Positions 15,988 to 18,646 of a DNA stretch of 18,646 nt are shown here, piece after piece. The position numbers and the translations under genes were made by a program. Each line of letters starts with the position of its first letter. Within the stretch, counting starts at the first letter, position 1. Below the pieces are notes generated by a model that saw only the letters and a list, made by a program, of their open reading frames with translations, was not told the origin of the DNA and made no database searches. The DNA comes from Acidimicrobiia bacterium (lineage in GTDB: Bacteria; Actinomycetota; Acidimicrobiia; Acidimicrobiales; Bin134): the NCBI GenBank assembly GCA_009843565.1, contig VYDF01000007.1, positions 1 to 18,646 of the forward strand. The letters are read 5' to 3'.

Positions 15988-15991
15988 CCTC
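15988..15991 (-). promoter_or_regulatory. Ribosome binding site deciding the Zn-dehydrogenase start
   Basis: GAGG on the minus strand lies ten bases before the ATG at 15977. The upstream TTG (16028) and ATG (16010) have no comparable site, which supports the shorter protein. Confidence 0.5.
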
Positions 15992-16029
15992 TGCCGTACC
16001 GCCGGACCATTCGACTGGTGCTCTGCAAG

Positions 16030-16464
16030 TCACTCGGGGGCCTCCCGCCATATGGGACCTCGTTCCATCACCGGGTCGAGCAGCCCTTCGGCCACCCACT
16101 CGGTATAGGAGTAGGGGTCGTAGGTCTTGGCCACTTGGCCTGGGTAGCCGATCTGTTCGCGCACCACTGGGCTGAGGTAATAGCACGCCGCCACTGCGGT
16201 GGTGAGGGCAACGTAGGCGTCTTCGTCGTCTTGGTGAAGGGACGACAGCCGGTCCACGGTGAACAAAGACGGTTCGAGGGCGGCAACGGCTCGAGCCAGT
16301 GGCTGACGCAGGTCGCCCCGCCAGTCCAGCACTTGGTCCAGGTAGGCGGCTATAGAATTCACCTCGGAGGCGGAGGGCATGCCGTGAGCTGCGGGCAGTA
16401 TCACATCGGCCAGTTCTTCCAAACGGGAGACGTCGATTTCGGCGTTGGCATCGGCGACCGTCAT
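16030..16464 (-). CDS. Gluconate-2-dehydrogenase subunit-3-like protein
   Basis: A 144-residue, mainly helical protein that I read as the small-subunit partner (gluconate 2-dehydrogenase subunit 3 family) of the GMC flavoprotein next to it. Supporting traits are an opening with LEELADVILPAAHGMPSASE, a DQVLDW segment, and the C-terminal YYLSPVVREQIGYPGQ pattern common in this family. Characterised subunit-3 proteins carry a twin-arginine signal that exports the pair; this one has none, so a cytoplasmic complex is more likely. The ATG at 16464 overlaps the GMC stop (ATGA), which supports stoichiometric synthesis. The family call is by eye but is strongly backed by the neighbour. Confidence 0.78.
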   Translation of the reverse strand: MTVADANAEIDVSRLEELADVILPAAHGMPSASEVNSIAAYLDQVLDWRGDLRQPLARAVAALEPSLFTVDRLSSLHQDDEDAYVALTTAVAACYYLSPVVREQIGYPGQVAKTYDPYSYTEWVAEGLLDPVMERGPIWREAPE

Positions 16465-18071
16465 GCCGGCACTTTCTGTTCGCTTCGGCGCTGAACCAGG
16501 AGGTCAGCGGTTCGCAACGCCAAAGCAGTGATCGTGCAGGTGGGATTGACCCCTGAGCTGGTCACGAACACGCTGGCGTCGGCGATGTAGAGGTTGGGCA
16601 CATCATGGGTCTGCTGGCGGGAGTTGACCACCGAATTGGCCGGGTTCTCTCCCATGCGGGCGGTTCCCATGAGATGCCAGCCCGAATAGGGGATCATGCT
16701 GGCCACCGCGGTCTCCTGACACCCCGATGCGGTAAGCGATTCGGCAGCCCGCTCTTCCTGGAACGCCATCAGTCTCCGGGAGTGGTCGGAGATCCGATAG
16801 CTCACCCGCGGCGCGGGAATGCCGTGGCTGTCGGCCCGATCCGGGTCGAGCTCCACGCGGTTGGACTCCTCGGGAAGGTCTTCGCCGAAAATGGCCCAGC
16901 TCGCCCCCCGCCCGAACGTCCGGCCCATTAGCTCGTGGTGATCGGCGCCCCACACCTCGTTTCCGGCCCGCATGGGCAGGATGTGGTTGAGGGGGCCGCC
17001 CACCGGCGAGAGCGCCCATTTGGCCCCGCGCACGAAGTCTCGGGAAGGATCGGTCTCGTAGAACTGGTAGCTGGTGATGCTGGCCCCGAAATGGCCTTGC
17101 CAGCCCTCCACCTGGTCGTCCCACCACCCAGTGACCACGGAGAACGGGTGCATCATCAATCGCCGGCCCACCAGGCCGCTGGAGTTGGCCAGCCCGTCCG
17201 GGCAGTGGCGGTCGTCGGCCGACAGCAACAGCAAGCGCGCTGTGCCCACTGCGTTGGCCGCCAGTATCACCACATCGGCCTCTTGATGATGCTCGACCCC
17301 GGCACGGTCCAACCACACGGCTCCAGTGGCCAGGCCTTGAGGCCCCAGCGTGATCCGGCTTACCCGGGCACCGGTGATGAGCCGGGCGCCGGCGGCAGTC
17401 GCCTTGGGCCAGTGGGTCAGATCAGTGGAGGCCTTGGCCCCTTCAGCACACCCCGAGGTGCACACGCCCCGCTGCACACACGGCCGCCGCCCGTCGTAGG
17501 GGGCCGACAGGATGGCGTTGGGCTCGGGCCACCAGTGCCAACCCAAGCGGTTGTGCCCCTCGGCCACCCGCCGCCCGGCCACCCCCAAGGGCAGCGGGGG
17601 CAGCGGATAGTCATCGTGGGGCGGATAAGCCGGGTCTCCGGCGAGGCCGGAAACGCCAATCTGGCGGTCGATGGCGTCGTAGTACGGAACCAGATCCTGG
17701 TATGCGATAGGCCAGTCGTCGGCCACCCCGTCCAGAGTTCGCACTCGGAAGTCCGATGGGAGCATCCGCGGCCAGGTCCCTGCGTAGATGATCATGCTGC
17801 CCCCCACCGCGTTGTACATGAGGGGCTCGATATCGGAGTCGTCGTGGACAACCGGATAGTCCTCGGGCCGATTCCGCACATTGGGACTCATGGCCCAATC
17901 CCTGCGGATGGCCAATTCCCAATCGGGTCGGGTGCCGGGGAACGCAGACCTATCGGGCCAATCGCCCTGCTCGAGGCATACGACGTCGAAGCCGTGCTCG
18001 GCCAGGTGGCGCGCTGCCACCCCGCCCGACGCACCGGCGCCGATGACAAGGACGTCAGCCCGATAGGTCAC
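16461..18071 (-). CDS. GMC-family FAD oxidoreductase (gluconate 2-dehydrogenase-like large subunit)
   Basis: A 536-residue glucose-methanol-choline family flavoenzyme. The FAD motif VLVIGAGASGGVAARHL is at 8-23, with acidic E35 ending the second strand. The catalytic His H466 (YSGWHLMGTARMG) and an Asn near 509 (SSGVNPTCTITALA) form the usual active-site pair. A Cys-rich insert has C198, C204 and C208 (CVQRGVCTSGC followed by AKAST), reminiscent of GMC dehydrogenases that carry an Fe-S cluster or structural cysteines, although the full family pattern is not complete. Members oxidise sugars or polyols to keto or lacto forms with an electron acceptor other than oxygen. The start is the GTG at 18071; no good Shine-Dalgarno precedes it. 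There is no signal peptide. It is followed by its likely small subunit with an ATGA overlap and preceded by an ABC substrate-binding protein 33 bases away. Confidence 0.93.
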   Translation of the reverse strand: MTYRADVLVIGAGASGGVAARHLAEHGFDVVCLEQGDWPDRSAFPGTRPDWELAIRRDWAMSPNVRNRPEDYPVVHDDSDIEPLMYNAVGGSMIIYAGTWPRMLPSDFRVRTLDGVADDWPIAYQDLVPYYDAIDRQIGVSGLAGDPAYPPHDDYPLPPLPLGVAGRRVAEGHNRLGWHWWPEPNAILSAPYDGRRPCVQRGVCTSGCAEGAKASTDLTHWPKATAAGARLITGARVSRITLGPQGLATGAVWLDRAGVEHHQEADVVILAANAVGTARLLLLSADDRHCPDGLANSSGLVGRRLMMHPFSVVTGWWDDQVEGWQGHFGASITSYQFYETDPSRDFVRGAKWALSPVGGPLNHILPMRAGNEVWGADHHELMGRTFGRGASWAIFGEDLPEESNRVELDPDRADSHGIPAPRVSYRISDHSRRLMAFQEERAAESLTASGCQETAVASMIPYSGWHLMGTARMGENPANSVVNSRQQTHDVPNLYIADASVFVTSSGVNPTCTITALALRTADLLVQRRSEQKVPA

Positions 18072-18104
18072 GTTCGTTATTGGGTTGCCGGAAGGGAGGA
18101 GCCC

Positions 18105-18646
18105 CTACCGGAGGTCGGCGTTGGTATTGCCTTCGATGCTGTCAGAATCCACCACGAAGGTGGGGGCCTGGATGAAGTAGTCCTGACCGGTGCTGCCGGT
18201 AGTGAGGTATTGGTGGGCGACCTCAGCGGTCTGCCAACCCCACTGGTAGCCCCGCAGCGCGATGGTCATGTCCACACCGGTCCCGGCCCGGATCTGATCG
18301 AACACTGCCGGCTCGCCGTCGGTACCGCTGATGAGGATGTCGGCGTGGTCGATGCCGGCCTCTTCCACTGCGGTAGCCGCTCCCAGGGCCAGGGCGTCGC
18401 TGTCAGCCCAAATGCCGTCGAGATCGGGGTTGGCGGTCAACGCATCCTGGGCCAAACGGAGACCCTCTTCCGCGGTGAAGCTATTGGCACTCTGGTTGAA
18501 CACCACTTCGATGCCAGGGTTGTTCTCCATGGTGTGCTCGAAGCCCTCGCGGCGCTTCTCCACGTACTCACTGGCCCCCGGGCCGCCGATGCGGGCGATC
18601 TTGCCCGATCCGCCGAGCTGTTCGACCATCCACTCGGTCTGCTTGG
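18105..18646 (-). CDS. Sugar ABC transporter substrate-binding protein, 5' end beyond the window
   Basis: The visible 179 codons are the C-terminal part of a periplasmic binding protein of the ribose/galactose (type I) family; the N-terminus, including any lipoprotein or signal sequence, lies past base 18646. Diagnostic stretches are the GKIARIGGPGA segment, NPDLDGIWADSDALALGAATAVEEAG (read in parts, a classic hinge-helix region) and ILISGTDGEPAVFDQIRAG, which in relatives line the sugar pocket. The family binds monosaccharides, polyols or similar small ligands outside the membrane and delivers them to a permease. The ATPase partner is probably the gene at 9568-10383; the permease is not visible and may lie upstream of the window. 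The ligand is unknown but is presumably the substrate of the following oxidoreductases. Confidence 0.9.
   Translation of the reverse strand, partial: KQTEWMVEQLGGSGKIARIGGPGASEYVEKRREGFEHTMENNPGIEVVFNQSANSFTAEEGLRLAQDALTANPDLDGIWADSDALALGAATAVEEAGIDHADILISGTDGEPAVFDQIRAGTGVDMTIALRGYQWGWQTAEVAHQYLTTGSTGQDYFIQAPTFVVDSDSIEGNTNADLR

Larger units (their letters stand above)
7028..18646 (-). other. Probable single catabolic operon of eleven genes
   Basis: All eleven genes from the substrate-binding protein to marR share one strand. Junctions are ATGA or GTGA overlaps (seven), a one-base gap between the ATPase and LLM genes, and gaps of 33 and 52 bases on either side of the GMC/subunit-3 pair. No terminator-like hairpin with a T-run was noticed inside. 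The 5' end and main promoter are outside the window. The unit ends at marR, which collides with a gene on the other strand. Co-transcription is inferred from layout. Confidence 0.75.

Noticed and set aside
15978..16029. Internal promoter or terminator in the 52-base gap before the Zn-dehydrogenase
   Set aside because: I could not find a convincing -35/-10 pair, stable hairpin or T-run; only a ribosome binding site for the downstream gene is clear.
14586..16175. Long plus-strand open frame of 529 codons
   Set aside because: It lies antisense to the alcohol and aldehyde dehydrogenase genes, which have complete active-site motifs; its translation is His/Gly/Arg-rich with no family features, as expected for GC-rich antisense frames.

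Overview
The window is a high-GC, gene-dense chromosomal segment with short gaps, many GTG starts and 4-base stop/start overlaps. It carries a gatCAB amidotransferase operon, a PASTA-domain Ser/Thr kinase and a probable F420-type LLM oxidoreductase. Together these suggest an actinobacterium, possibly of the Acidimicrobiia type; that placement is inference, as there is no rRNA or other marker gene here. No RNA genes, mobile elements, CRISPR arrays or non-coding stretches over 300 bases were seen.

Region A (1-4141, minus strand) reads gatC, gatA, gatB and then an MBL-fold hydrolase that runs off the left edge. The first three make the amidotransferase that converts misacylated Glu-tRNA(Gln) or Asp-tRNA(Asn). 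Region B (4142-7031) holds a small SCP2-like protein (plus), a membrane PASTA kinase with a non-RD catalytic loop (minus), and a small unrecognised membrane-anchored protein (plus). Two pairs are divergent and share short promoter regions; two are convergent with almost no gap.

Region C (7028-18646, minus strand) is one long co-directional cluster that enters from beyond the right edge. In transcription order it reads: sugar-type ABC substrate-binding protein (partial), GMC oxidoreductase, gluconate-2-dehydrogenase subunit-3-like protein, Zn alcohol dehydrogenase, aldehyde dehydrogenase, class II aldolase, xanthine-dehydrogenase/CoxL-type molybdenum subunit, sugar ABC ATPase, LLM oxidoreductase, class III aminotransferase and a MarR regulator. 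Seven of the ten junctions are ATGA or GTGA overlaps and one more is a single-base gap.

The cluster looks like a complete uptake-and-oxidation pathway for an unidentified polyol, sugar or sugar derivative. Import would be by the ABC system. Alcohols would be oxidised by the GMC enzyme and the Zn-dehydrogenase, aldehydes by ALDH and the molybdoenzyme, and a carbon-carbon bond cut by the aldolase. The MarR protein is the probable local regulator. The usual partner subunits of both the molybdoenzyme (FAD and 2Fe-2S subunits) and the GMC enzyme (cytochrome c) are absent from the window, which makes this cluster its most interesting part.
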